From an uncultured Collinsella sp. (GTDB lineage Bacteria; Actinomycetota; Coriobacteriia; Coriobacteriales; Coriobacteriaceae), in the NCBI GenBank assembly GCA_902470805.1, contig CABRHX010000003.1:1-64000 (forward strand): a DNA stretch of 64,000 bases, given 5' to 3'. Of this stretch, positions 33,885 to 42,378 are shown piece after piece. Each line of letters begins with the position of its first letter. Within the stretch, counting starts at the first letter, position 1. A model generated the notes under the pieces. The model did not search any database. It was not told the origin of the DNA and was given only the letters and a program-made list of their open reading frames with translations. The position numbers and the translations under genes are program-made.

Positions 33885-34667
33885 TTATTTGTCGTTGAGA
33901 TAACGCGAGAGGAACTCGCGGGTGCGCTGGTGCTTAGGATTGCCAAAGAGCTCAGCCGGCGCGGCGTCCTCGAGCACCACGCCCTGGTCCATAAAGACCA
34001 CACGGTCGGACACGGTGCGCGCGAAGGCCATCTCGTGGGTAACGACGACCATGGTCATGCCATCGGCGGCGAGCTTGCGCATAACGTCGAGCACCTCGCC
34101 CACGATCTCGGGATCGAGTGCGGAGGTAGGCTCGTCAAACAACATGATCTGCGGGTTCATGCACAGGGCGCGGGCGATGGCAACGCGCTGCTTTTGGCCA
34201 CCGGACAGGCGACCAACCGCGGCATGGGCGAATTTTTCGAGCCCCACGCTCGCCAGATGCTCCATCGCGACCTGTTCGGCCTGATCTTTGCTCATCTTTT
34301 TGAGCGTGACGGGTGCGAGCGTGCAGTTGTCGAGCACGTCCATATTGTTGAACAGGTTGAAGCCCTGGAACACCATGCCGATGTTCTCGCGCAGCTTGTT
34401 GATGTTGCAGCGCTCGGCCGTGAGATCCTGACCGTGGAACCAGATGTGGCCCGTGTCCGGAGTCTCGAGCAGGTTGAGGCAACGTAGCAGTGTGGACTTA
34501 CCCGAGCCCGAGGCGCCGATGATGGTGACGACCTCGCCGGGGCTAACGGCCAGGTCGATGCCCTTGAGCACCTCGAGCGAGCCAAAGCTCTTGTGCAGGC
34601 CCTCAACGCGGATGAGCGGCTCTTTGGTTTGCGCGGCCGCAACGCCGGTAGTGGCGGTATCTGCCAT
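33885..34667 (-). CDS. Amino acid ABC transporter ATP-binding protein
   Basis: About 260 residues of the GlnQ/HisP type. Walker A GASGSGKST, the signature LSGGQKQRVAIAR, Walker B ILFDEPTSALDPE (as IMLFDEPTSALD) and the switch His in VVTHEMAFA are all present. GAGGAG precedes the start. With the permease and binding protein upstream on the same strand it forms a three-gene polar amino acid importer. Confidence 0.95.
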   Translation of the reverse strand: MADTATTGVAAAQTKEPLIRVEGLHKSFGSLEVLKGIDLAVSPGEVVTIIGASGSGKSTLLRCLNLLETPDTGHIWFHGQDLTAERCNINKLRENIGMVFQGFNLFNNMDVLDNCTLAPVTLKKMSKDQAEQVAMEHLASVGLEKFAHAAVGRLSGGQKQRVAIARALCMNPQIMLFDEPTSALDPEIVGEVLDVMRKLAADGMTMVVVTHEMAFARTVSDRVVFMDQGVVLEDAAPAELFGNPKHQRTREFLSRYLNDK

Positions 34668-34689
34668 GATGAATCTCCTCGTCTTGCGC

Positions 34690-35838
34690 CTAGTTGGAGC
34701 TGGGCAGCGTGGCCGGAGCCTCGGCGCCCAGCTTTTTGCCAAAGGCCTCGAGCAGGCGGCTCGCCACGAGCGTCAGGATCAGGTAGACCACGAGCGCCAC
34801 GCAGTAGACCTCCATCTGGCGGTAGTACACGCCGGCGACGGTGGTGGTGGCGTACATGAGGTCGAACACGCCGATGACCGAAAGCACTGACGAGTCCTTG
34901 ATGTTGATGATGAGCTCGTTGGTGAGCGCGGGGATCGCGTTTTTAATGCCCTGCGGGAACACGACCTTGCGCATGGCCTGCCATTGCGACAGGCCCAGCG
35001 AGCGCGCCGCCTCGGCTTGGCCGGGGTCGATGGACTCGATACCGCCGCGCAGGACCTCCATCATATAGGCGGTGGAGTTGAGCGAAATGGTGACGAGACC
35101 CGCGGTAAAGGTGCTCCAGATCTGGTTGGCCTGCGCCGTCTCGAAGCCCATGCCGCGCAGAACGGTAAAGCCCGCGTAGTAGATGAGCAGACCCTGCACC
35201 ATCATGGGCGTGCCGCGTACGATGGTGGAGTAGACGGTCGCAAAGCCTCGGCCGATGCTCTTAAAGAAGCGCGTGAGGTCATTGTCCACGCGGTCGAACG
35301 TCTGGATACGCAGGAACACCAGCAACAGCGCCAGGAAGAAGGCGATGATGGTGCCAAAGAATGCGAGCGCGATGGTGATCTCGATGCCGCGAATAAAGAA
35401 GTCGCCGCTCTTATAGGTCATGTAGACCAGGCTCGGCAAAAAGTCGCTGGGATTGGAGTCCGAGACAATGCTCACCTGTACCAGGTCGATAAACGACATG
35501 ACGCAGCGGTCGATAAAGAAGATCGCTGCAATGGCGACGACGACATAGCTGCCCAGGCGCGCGCCGCGACGGAAACGCTCGGATGCGAATGGCGATTTTT
35601 CGCGATAGTCGTTCCAGTGCATGAGCTTGGTGACGAGCGCCGCCGCAGACACGACGAGCCAGGCCCAAAGGATCGCCCAGAGGCAATCCTGGAAGATGCC
35701 GGTGGGTGCCAAAAAGCTCAGCGGGGTGGGGTTGCGCTGGCTAAACGCCAGACCGAGCGCCGCGATGACGCTCGTGCCCAGGTATACGTAACGATGATCG
35801 GCCTCGATAAAGGAGACCAGGCGATTGATAGTTTTCAT
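34690..35838 (-). CDS. Amino acid ABC transporter permease
   Basis: About 382 residues, longer than the usual 220-300. The C-terminal two thirds hold the HisM/GlnP permease domain with RGTPMMVQGLLIYY, the EAARSLGLSQWQAMRKVVFPQ cytoplasmic EAA loop and four to five helices. The N-terminal approximately 130 residues add three extra transmembrane helices not found in minimal family members. Confidence 0.92.
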   Translation of the reverse strand: MKTINRLVSFIEADHRYVYLGTSVIAALGLAFSQRNPTPLSFLAPTGIFQDCLWAILWAWLVVSAAALVTKLMHWNDYREKSPFASERFRRGARLGSYVVVAIAAIFFIDRCVMSFIDLVQVSIVSDSNPSDFLPSLVYMTYKSGDFFIRGIEITIALAFFGTIIAFFLALLLVFLRIQTFDRVDNDLTRFFKSIGRGFATVYSTIVRGTPMMVQGLLIYYAGFTVLRGMGFETAQANQIWSTFTAGLVTISLNSTAYMMEVLRGGIESIDPGQAEAARSLGLSQWQAMRKVVFPQGIKNAIPALTNELIINIKDSSVLSVIGVFDLMYATTTVAGVYYRQMEVYCVALVVYLILTLVASRLLEAFGKKLGAEAPATLPSSN

Positions 35839-35847
35839 GCTGCCTCC

Positions 35848-36774
35848 CTATGCCGGCTGACGGTCGAGGCACGCGTCCCACATTTGGTCGCGCTCCTCCT
35901 GGCTGACGCCCTTGAGCGTCTTATCGATGAGTTTGAGCAGCTTGTCCGAGCCCTTGCGGCAGCCGACGTTTGCCGTGACCTCCTGCTTAAAGCCCTCGCC
36001 CTCGGCAAATTGAATCGGCACGATGCCCGGATTTTGGGCCATATAGCCCTTCTCGTTCTCGGTGTTGTAGGTCACGGCGTCGCACGTGCCCTGCAGCAGG
36101 TTCGAGAACACCGTGGGGACCGAATCGACCGGATTCTTGTGGACGACGCCCGGGATCTCGTCGATGACGGTATCGAGCATGGTGTCCTTTTGACCGAGCA
36201 CCGTGGCGCCGCTGAAGTCGCTGAGCTTGGTCGCGTTTTGGTAGGGTGAGCCCTCTTTTACGAACAGACCAAAGTACCCGATAAAGTACGGGTCGGAAAA
36301 GCCGACGGACTCCTCGCGCTCGGGCGTGGCGCTCATGCCGGCAATGATGAGGTCGATCTGGCCGTTGTTGAGCGAATCGATAAGGCCCGAGAAGCTCTGC
36401 TTGACGGCAACGGGCTCGCCGCCGAGGGCCTTGCAGACGATCTTGGCGATCTGCACGTCGTAGCCGTCGGCATAGGCGCCCTGCACGTTATCGATGGGGA
36501 TGGTGAACTCGCTGGCCTCGGAGACCTGCCAGTTGTACGGGGCGTAGGCCGCCTCCATGCCAATGCGGATCTTGTCCTTGCCGATGACGGAATCGGACAG
36601 GTCGTCGCGACCGCCGCCCGTCGTAGGCTGGACCACTTCCAGCGTAGAGGGGCGCTGGCAGCCGGCGAGCGCGCCGGCGACGACGGTAGCGCTCGCGGCG
36701 AGGGCGCTACCCAAAAAGATGCGGCGGCTGCACACCGGTTGGCGCTGCGCATCGCGCTGTTGGGGAGAATGCAT
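35848..36774 (-). CDS. Amino acid ABC transporter substrate-binding lipoprotein
   Basis: About 308 residues. A twin-arginine-like SRRIFLG, hydrophobic stretch and lipobox LAGC (Cys near residue 39) predict a Tat- or Sec-exported lipoprotein. The SBP family-3 fold follows (IRIGMEAAYAPYNWQ; DGYDVQIAKIVCKALG; DLIIAGMSATPEREE). It is the first gene of the importer operon. The start (36774) is preceded by AGGGAAGG; an 8-bp hairpin in the leader ends beside that site. Confidence 0.93.
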   Translation of the reverse strand: MHSPQQRDAQRQPVCSRRIFLGSALAASATVVAGALAGCQRPSTLEVVQPTTGGGRDDLSDSVIGKDKIRIGMEAAYAPYNWQVSEASEFTIPIDNVQGAYADGYDVQIAKIVCKALGGEPVAVKQSFSGLIDSLNNGQIDLIIAGMSATPEREESVGFSDPYFIGYFGLFVKEGSPYQNATKLSDFSGATVLGQKDTMLDTVIDEIPGVVHKNPVDSVPTVFSNLLQGTCDAVTYNTENEKGYMAQNPGIVPIQFAEGEGFKQEVTANVGCRKGSDKLLKLIDKTLKGVSQEERDQMWDACLDRQPA

Positions 36775-36785
36775 AATCTGCCTTC

Positions 36786-36858
36786 CCTGTTGAATCGTAT
36801 GCTGACGACTCAACAGGATACCGCACGCCGCTATCCACTTGTATGCATACATACAAGT
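36786..36858 (-). promoter_or_regulatory. Leader hairpin and operator-like repeat of the amino acid importer operon
   Basis: CCTGTTGA / TCAACAGG (36786-36817) forms a leader stem next to the ribosome-binding site. Farther upstream ACTTGTATG-CATA-CATACAAGT (36837-36858) is an inverted repeat with 9-bp arms that looks like a repressor site. Confidence 0.5.
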
Positions 36859-36889
36859 TTACGAACTGGAAAATGACAGATTGATGCAG

Positions 36890-36972
36890 GGGTAGCTAAT
36901 TTGGGACGGGGCTATTTTGACTACTTTCACATGCAAAGTAGTCAAAATAGCCCCGTCCCAAATTAGCTACCC
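36890..36972. repeat. Perfect 38-bp inverted repeat
   Basis: Arms 36890-36927 and 36935-36972 are exactly complementary over 38 bases, separated by the 7-base loop CACATGC. The arms contain AATTTGGGACGGGG, related to CCCGTCCCAAATGAGCTA at 51724. It lies between the importer operon and an IS200 element. Confidence 0.95.
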
Positions 36973-37035
36973 TAACCCATGCATCGAAATGAGGGTGGAA
37001 AATCTCCCACTTTTGGCTCGCACATGAGATCAGAA

Positions 37036-37059
37036 CCACCCTTAAAAAGGGTGGTTTGC
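37036..37059. terminator. Terminator-like hairpin left of IS200
   Basis: AACCACCC-TTAAAAA-GGGTGGTTT forms a strong short stem ending in T. It may be the outer boundary of the insertion sequence or a terminator. Confidence 0.5.
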
Positions 37060-37080
37060 TCTTAGGGTATAACCCACGGG

Positions 37081-37710
37081 CCCCGGGCTCGCGTCTAAAG
37101 GCGCGGGCCCGGACTTCGTCCAGGCCTAGTGCATCTTGACCCGTGGCGTGCCGGTCAAACCGGCGGGGTCACCTCCTCTTGAAGGGGTCCTCGTACTCCT
37201 TCACGCTCAGCTTGTCCAGCGCGATGTCGTGGGACTCCTGCTCCCTGATGTACTTGGCGATCGTCGCCTCGTTCAGGCCGACGGTGGACACGTAGTAGCC
37301 CTCCGCCCAGAACTTCCTGTTGCCGAACTTGTACTTGAGGTTGGCGTGCCTGTCGAATATCATCAGCGAGCTCTTCCCCTTCAGGTAGCCCATGACGCTC
37401 GCGACGCTGTACTTCGGCGGGATCGCCAGCAGCACGTGCACGTGGTCGGGCATCAGGTGCCCCTCGATTATCTCGATCCCCTTGTACTCGCACAGCTTCC
37501 TGAGGATCTCCCCTATGTCGCTCCTGATTTGGTTGTAGATCACTTTGCGCCTATACTTCGGCGTGAACACGATGTGGTACTTGCACATCCACTTCGTGTG
37601 GGAAAGGCTGTAGGCCTTCTGGGCCATGGCGACCACCCCTTCGACTCGAATTCTTGACGGCCTGAACAATCGTCAATATCGGTCGGAGGGGTGGCTTTGT
37701 AAAGCCGTTT
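37081..37710 (-). mobile_element. IS200/IS605-family insertion sequence (tnpA only)
   Basis: A single Y1 transposase gene is flanked by subterminal hairpins: CCGGGCTCGCG / CGCGGGCCCGG at 37083-37112 on the left and GGCTTT-GT-AAAGCC near 37690-37703 on the right. This single-gene layout without tnpB is that of IS200. Exact ends cannot be fixed because this family leaves no target duplication. Confidence 0.75.
37169..37627 (-). CDS. tnpA: IS200/IS605-type Y1 transposase TnpA
   Basis: About 152 residues, full length for TnpA. It opens with CKYHIVFTPKYRRKVI, carries the metal-binding HUH motif in GHLMPDHVHVLL and the catalytic tyrosine region in EGYYVSTVGLNEATIAKYI. It cuts and rejoins single-stranded DNA at hairpin-marked ends. 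The frame is intact, so the copy may be active. The nearby 38-bp palindrome and the REP-like sequences in this window could in principle be substrates of such enzymes. Confidence 0.95.
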   Translation of the reverse strand: MAQKAYSLSHTKWMCKYHIVFTPKYRRKVIYNQIRSDIGEILRKLCEYKGIEIIEGHLMPDHVHVLLAIPPKYSVASVMGYLKGKSSLMIFDRHANLKYKFGNRKFWAEGYYVSTVGLNEATIAKYIREQESHDIALDKLSVKEYEDPFKRR

Positions 37711-37778
37711 GTCTCCAACCGCATAGCGGGTGGGTTGAAGCTGGCCGCTGCGCGCCCAGCAGACTAAAGTCTTGAAAT

Positions 37779-37804
37779 CAAAACGGGAGATTATCCACGC
37801 TCAA
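37779..37804. repeat. GAGCGTGGATAATCTCCCG repeat (inverted copy)
   Basis: AAAACGGGAGATTATCCACGCT, the inverse of the motif at 44275, 44304 and 44347, lies beside the right end of the IS200 region. A relative with GTGGAAAATCTCCC lies near 36987-37010 on the other side. Confidence 0.7.
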
Positions 37805-37832
37805 GTTATGACCGCCCAGAACGGCGGAACCC

Positions 37833-38726
37833 CTAGAGCAGCGTAACGCTAAAGCTGCGCTCGTCCGTCTCGCCCGGCGCCAAGGTGATGGTGTTGACCT
37901 TGTGCTCGAAGACGTCGTCCTCGGTGTCCATGGTGGTGTGGCCGGTCCAGGGCTCGAGCGCCACAAACGGCGCGTCGTTGGCGGCAGACCACACGCCGAT
38001 GTACTTAAAGCCCTCAAAGTCGATCTTGACGCCATGGCCCGACTTGCGACCGCGCAGCGTGAGCGTAGAGCCGGAAACGTCGGTGAACATAATGGCGTCG
38101 TTATCGAAGCTGCGATGCGTGATGGGCAGCACGTCCGAATTATCGGGCGCCTTATAGCTGCCCTCGAACGTCATGAGGCCATCGGGCGTAATGATGGGAG
38201 CCTCGTTGGTCCACGCCTCGGTAAATGCCAGCTCGTAATCCTCGAACGCCTCGCCATCGGCACCGGGGGCAGGCACGTTAAACGCGGGGTGGCCACCCAC
38301 CGAGAACGGCAGGTCCACGTCTCCGGTGTTGGCGACGGCAAAGGTCTGCGTGAGCGTAGCGTCGCCGGTGAGCGCATAGGTCATATTGAGCTTAAAGTGG
38401 AAGGGGAAGGCCTTGAGCGACTCGGGCGTGTCGGTGATCTCGTAGGTTACCGAGGAGCCATCCTCGGAGACCTCGACCAGCTTGTGCTCGACAATGCGCG
38501 CGATGCCGTGGCGTGCCATCTCGCAGGTGCCGGCCGCAGACGTTGCCGTGTTGTTGCGCAGCGAGCCCACGATGGGGAACAGAATGGGCGCGTGCTTGCC
38601 CCAAAAGGCCGAGTCGCCCTGCCACAGATACTCGTTGCCGTTGAGGGCAAGGCTCGTGAGCTGGGCGCCCATGGAATCGATGGCCGCGGTGAGGCCGCCG
38701 CGCTTGATGGTGGTGACGGTGGACAT
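37833..38726 (-). CDS. Aldose 1-epimerase family protein
   Basis: About 297 residues of the galactose mutarotase-like beta-sandwich superfamily (YeaD/LacX-like). Characteristic segments are AQLTSLALNGNEYLWQGD near residue 26, LFPIVGSLRNN, the acidic/His SVGGHPAFN, and AFVALEPWTG with the catalytic-type glutamate. It may interconvert anomers of a sugar or sugar phosphate. TTGGAGGAAG precedes ATG 38726. No sugar operon adjoins it. Confidence 0.88.
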   Translation of the reverse strand: MSTVTTIKRGGLTAAIDSMGAQLTSLALNGNEYLWQGDSAFWGKHAPILFPIVGSLRNNTATSAAGTCEMARHGIARIVEHKLVEVSEDGSSVTYEITDTPESLKAFPFHFKLNMTYALTGDATLTQTFAVANTGDVDLPFSVGGHPAFNVPAPGADGEAFEDYELAFTEAWTNEAPIITPDGLMTFEGSYKAPDNSDVLPITHRSFDNDAIMFTDVSGSTLTLRGRKSGHGVKIDFEGFKYIGVWSAANDAPFVALEPWTGHTTMDTEDDVFEHKVNTITLAPGETDERSFSVTLL

Positions 38727-38803
38727 GCTACTTCCTCCAAAAGTAAACAACAGTGTCGAGGGCTATTGTCCCACTCTTGGCCGCGGGACGGGGCGGCACG
38801 TAA

Positions 38804-39646
38804 TTATTGAGTGTCCACGTACAGGTCAAACCCGCCCTGCGGCGTGCTGTCGACCGTATCGGGTGCTTGCGAGTTAAAGCTCACGGGAACCATGCGCTTT
38901 GAGGCACGGAAACGCGTACCGTCGGTGGCGACAGGCGGCTCGTCGACCGTGAGTTCGTAGTCGCCGGGCTTGAGCTCAATGCCGTCACCATCGGAATTGA
39001 CGTATTGGTACTCGTCGACTGCCTGGCCCTTGAGCGTGCGGCCCACGATATGGATGAGCATTTGGCTGTCGCCGCGCGCGGTGTCCCACGTCGCACCGTC
39101 TTTAACCTCGACCGACACATGCACCGAGCGCGTGCGGCTGAGCGATTGCTCGACAGACATCTCGACCTTGGCGGCATCTTCGCGCTGTTGTTCCACATGG
39201 CTCCAGACGCTGCCGATCGCCGAGCAGGCAATGACGCCGGCCATAAAGGCGATGAGGATGGGGCCAAGTGGCGAGCGGTGGCCCGCGTCTTCCTCGCGAG
39301 CTAGGTTGGGGCGATGCGTGGGGGCGGGCGCCTGGGCACCCTGCGAGGGCACGTCGAGGATACTGAAGGATGCCGTGCTGTCGGGGTCGATGGTATGACG
39401 TGGCTGCGGCGTCTTTGCCGGCGAGATTGACATGTCGGCTGGCTCACCCAGCGTTGCCGTGGCATCGGCCTTAGCCTCATCGGCCTCGGCCTGGGCCCAG
39501 GCCTGTTCGAAGGTCTGAGGCTCGGCGGCGACGTCGTTGCCGGTTTCAGCATCGGCGCTCGACACGTCACGCGGCGCGGGCTCGTCCCACTCCTCGTCCG
39601 GAGCCTCGCCCTCGCTATACCACCATTCAAAGTTATCGATATCCAT
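38804..39646 (-). CDS. Hypothetical single-pass membrane protein
   Basis: About 280 residues, not recognised. Residues 1-130 are acidic, Ala/Pro-rich and probably disordered; a transmembrane helix follows (SPLGPILIAFMAGVIACSAIG). The remaining roughly 120 residues (SVHVSVEVKDGATWDT...GRTLKGQAVDEYQYVN...LKPGDYELTVDEPP) look like an external beta-rich domain. The orientation with a long cytoplasmic tail and small external domain suggests an envelope or signalling role, but no function can be assigned. Confidence 0.65.
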   Translation of the reverse strand: MDIDNFEWWYSEGEAPDEEWDEPAPRDVSSADAETGNDVAAEPQTFEQAWAQAEADEAKADATATLGEPADMSISPAKTPQPRHTIDPDSTASFSILDVPSQGAQAPAPTHRPNLAREEDAGHRSPLGPILIAFMAGVIACSAIGSVWSHVEQQREDAAKVEMSVEQSLSRTRSVHVSVEVKDGATWDTARGDSQMLIHIVGRTLKGQAVDEYQYVNSDGDGIELKPGDYELTVDEPPVATDGTRFRASKRMVPVSFNSQAPDTVDSTPQGGFDLYVDTQ

Positions 39647-39732
39647 ACGGGGCGCCCCCTTGGCCTCGCAAATAAACACTTGCCAGTCTTATACCCGCAG
39701 ATCGCACGAGAGCTCGCTGGCACAGATAGGAA

Positions 39733-39796
39733 AACCGTCCCAACATTCGGCGCTTTTCCTCGATTTCGAGATTTTCATCGAATGTTGAGACGGTTT
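39733..39796. repeat. Inverted repeat between two minus-strand genes
   Basis: AAACCGTCCCAACATTCG is matched by the inverse CGAATGTTGAGACGGTTT across a loop of about 29 bases. It contains a GTCCC core and lies just after the NUDIX fusion gene. Confidence 0.75.
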
Positions 39797-39806
39797 GGGG
39801 TGGCGA

Positions 39807-40754
39807 TCACATCGCAAGGACCGCGCGGATGGTTGGGTCGCTGAGGGCCTCGCGGAGCCAGGGGGCTAGCTGCTCGGGATGACCTTGCAGGTAGCCATCG
39901 AGCTCGGAGGGCGCCACGCGGCGTACTTCCGAGATTTCCTCTTGGTTGATATGTAGCTCGCCCGGCTCGACGCGAGCCAGATAGACCTCGCACCATTCGC
40001 ACTCGCAGCGGCCGTCGCCGTGATCCTCGCGGTACACCACGTGCCCCAGGTGCTTGAGCTCGCCGGGCTCGCGCGTGATGCCAAGCTCTTCGTTGATGCG
40101 ACGCGCCGTCGCAGCGGCGACGTCCTCCCCCGGGAGCGGATGGCCGGCGCAGCTATCGGCCAGCACCCCACCCCACAGGCGCTTGAGCGGACTACGGCGG
40201 CAGAGCAGCAGACGAGTGTCTTCGCCCTGGCCCTCGACCAGAAGCGTCAGGAATGCTTGGTGCAGAATGCCCTCGCCGGTATGGGCTTTGATGCGATCGA
40301 CAGGAGTGAGCACCTCGCCGGTCGCGGCATCGACCGCCACGACCTCGGCACCCGCACCGCCCTCGTCCCAGCCGGCACGCAATATGCGGGCCGCGGTTTC
40401 TTCGAGCGCGGCGATGAGCTCCTTGGTGGTGTTGAGCACGCGCTGCAGATCGTCCTTGCTCGCCTGCTCAACATGAAAGCCCGTGCTTGCGGTCACCGGC
40501 ACGCCAAAACGCGTGGCCAGTGCCGCTGCAATGTCGTGCGCCGGGATCTCGTCGCGATGGCACGGAACGGCCAAGATGCTCACGGTCGCCGTGCGTCCGG
40601 GCTCGGGACACGGAATGGCCTGCGCCGTGGCGCCCAGATGTGCGAACTCCGGCGAGCAGGCGTACACCACCATGCCTCGCGGCGTCACCGTCAACTGGGC
40701 CTCGAGCGTAAACTTGCCCTCGCCCACTGCAACCTTTGTCGTGTGCATACCCAT
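39807..40754 (-). CDS. LpdD-like domain fused to IDI-like NUDIX domain
   Basis: About 315 residues. Residues 1-120 (TTKVAVGEGKFTLEAQLTV, HLGATAQAIPCPEPG, CHRDEIPAHDIAAALA, TGFHVEQAS) resemble LpdD-type prenylated-flavin chaperones of UbiD-family decarboxylase operons. Residues 140-315 resemble type 1 isopentenyl-diphosphate isomerase: HT...LH (158, 165), GHP (His205) and ECE (251, 253) match its metal ligands and a NUDIX helix follows. The isomerase catalytic Cys position holds Ala203, with a Cys one residue earlier. AGGAG precedes ATG 40754. The domain assignment comes from recognition, not alignment. An ordinary NUDIX pyrophosphatase is the alternative. Confidence 0.7.
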   Translation of the reverse strand: MGMHTTKVAVGEGKFTLEAQLTVTPRGMVVYACSPEFAHLGATAQAIPCPEPGRTATVSILAVPCHRDEIPAHDIAAALATRFGVPVTASTGFHVEQASKDDLQRVLNTTKELIAALEETAARILRAGWDEGGAGAEVVAVDAATGEVLTPVDRIKAHTGEGILHQAFLTLLVEGQGEDTRLLLCRRSPLKRLWGGVLADSCAGHPLPGEDVAAATARRINEELGITREPGELKHLGHVVYREDHGDGRCECEWCEVYLARVEPGELHINQEEISEVRRVAPSELDGYLQGHPEQLAPWLREALSDPTIRAVLAM

Positions 40755-40827
40755 GGGATCTCCTGTCGCCCGCGATGTACCTGAGACCATCTTCGCCTGC
40801 ATTGCGACTATACAGGCAAGCGCAGAC

Positions 40828-40856
40828 TGTGACAAAGGCGCTGCTTCTTTGCCACA
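40828..40856. repeat. GACAAAG-type palindrome in a divergent promoter region
   Basis: TGTGACAAAG / CTTTGCCACA, one mismatch, 9-base loop. It lies between the divergent NUDIX fusion and MFS genes and is a relative of the palindromes at 33845 and 55066. Confidence 0.7.
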
Positions 40857-40915
40857 TTCTGCTAGAGTTGCAGGGATTGAATCCCGCTTATTCATGCGAC
40901 ATTGGAGTGACAACC

Positions 40916-42166
40916 TTGACCGCCACAACCTCGTCTGCAACAGCATCGACCGCCGCCGCGCTTTCACCCGCGCGCACCAACCTTTGCCCGGCGCTGCTCG
41001 TGTTGTTGGGCTTTTCGCTCGGCTGCTCGGAGTTCGTGGTTATCGGCATCGAGAGCGACCTGGCGACGGAACTCGGCATCTCACTTGCCACCGCAGGCCA
41101 GCTCATCAGCGTGTTCGCGCTCGTCTACGCCATCGCGACGCCGGTGCTTGCGCTCAGCACGGGACGCTTCCGCCGCTACCAGCTGCTCGTGTGCTACAGC
41201 ATTGTCTTTGTGCTCGGCAATCTTGTCATGGCGTTGGCGCCCAACTTCCAAGTGCTGTTTGCCTCGCGCATCATCTTGGGCTCCGTCTCGGGCGCACTGC
41301 TCGCCGTAGGCGTGACGTATATCCCCGAGCTGCTGTCTCCGCAGCAGACCTCGCTCGCCATCTCGGTGGTGTACGGCGCTTTCTCCGTGGCGATGGTCTT
41401 TGTGACCTCGATCGGCAAGTTTGTGGCCGATACGCTCGACTGGCACGTTGCCATGTACGGTACGCTCGCCTTCGCCGTTCTGATCTGTACTGCGCTCGTG
41501 GCGTTTATGCCGCGTGCCGGACAGACCGATGAGCCTGCCACATTCCGCGAGCAGGCGGGGCTTCTGCGCGAGCCGAGCATTATCACCGGCATGCTCATCT
41601 TTTTGTTTGGCGTGGGGTCGGTCTACGTGTTTTACGGCTACGTGACGCCCTATCTGGAGCAGGTGTTGGGCATGGGCACCGTCCAGGCAAGCACTACACT
41701 CATGGCCTACGGCGTGTTTTGCCTGATCTCGAACATCTTGGGCGGATGGATCGACGCGCGTTTTGGCATGAAGGCGCTGCTCGTGACGTTTACGCTGCAG
41801 GCCGCGGCTCTGTTTGGGCTGTTTGCCGTTGGCGGCACCATGCCCCTCGCGCTTGCCTTTGTCTTTAGTCTGGCGATGCTCATGTATCTGTTCTCGGTCT
41901 CGTGCATCACGCACTTTATGGACGTGGCCCGCAGCCGCCACCCCAAATCGATGGTGCTCGCGAGCTCGGTGGAGCCCATGGCGTTTAACGTCGGCATCTC
42001 GTTTGGCACCGCGGTGGGCGGCGCCGTGGTAAGCGGGATTGGCATTGCCTACGTGGGCGCGGTTGGCGCCGCATTCTCGCTCGTAGCCTGGATACTCACG
42101 CTAGTGACGATCAAGCTGGCACGCTGGGAGCGCAAGCGGGCAGCACAATCTTCGATGCAGGCATAG
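40916..42166 (+). CDS. MFS transporter, drug/arabinose efflux type
   Basis: About 416 residues, twelve predicted helices. The N-half has LGISLATAGQLISVFALVYAIATPVL and the motif-A-like LSTGRFRRYQ; the AraJ/DHA1-like order of motifs suggests export of sugars or drugs. The start is probably the TTG at 40916, eight bases after GGAG; upstream in-frame sequence is not membrane-like and would run into the divergent gene. Substrate unknown. Confidence 0.85.
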   Translation: MTATTSSATASTAAALSPARTNLCPALLVLLGFSLGCSEFVVIGIESDLATELGISLATAGQLISVFALVYAIATPVLALSTGRFRRYQLLVCYSIVFVLGNLVMALAPNFQVLFASRIILGSVSGALLAVGVTYIPELLSPQQTSLAISVVYGAFSVAMVFVTSIGKFVADTLDWHVAMYGTLAFAVLICTALVAFMPRAGQTDEPATFREQAGLLREPSIITGMLIFLFGVGSVYVFYGYVTPYLEQVLGMGTVQASTTLMAYGVFCLISNILGGWIDARFGMKALLVTFTLQAAALFGLFAVGGTMPLALAFVFSLAMLMYLFSVSCITHFMDVARSRHPKSMVLASSVEPMAFNVGISFGTAVGGAVVSGIGIAYVGAVGAAFSLVAWILTLVTIKLARWERKRAAQSSMQA

Positions 42167-42274
42167 GGGTGGGATCGAGGCAGGCGCAAGTACAGCTCAG
42201 CGCAGCGGGCGTCCGATGAAAACCACACCATACGAGCAGCGTTTATCCGCCCGCAGGCTCCAGCGGTTCAATTT

Positions 42275-42359
42275 CGTGTACTTGAAATACACGTTTTTCC
42301 ACGATTTCATGTATTTCAAGTACACGAAATCGTACTAAACTATGTATTTGAAGTACATG
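42275..42359 (+). promoter_or_regulatory. Three-copy 33-bp-phased palindrome array upstream of ATPase B
   Basis: Three near-palindromes with consensus YRTGTATTTSAAGTACAYG are centred at 42284, 42317 and 42350, exactly 33 bp apart. The array ends 19 bases before the ATPase start codon. A promoter (TTTCAA, 16 bp, TAAACT) could lie within it, so occupancy would repress the gene. Confidence 0.88.
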
Positions 42360-42378
42360 AAATTGGAAAGGCAGCCCC

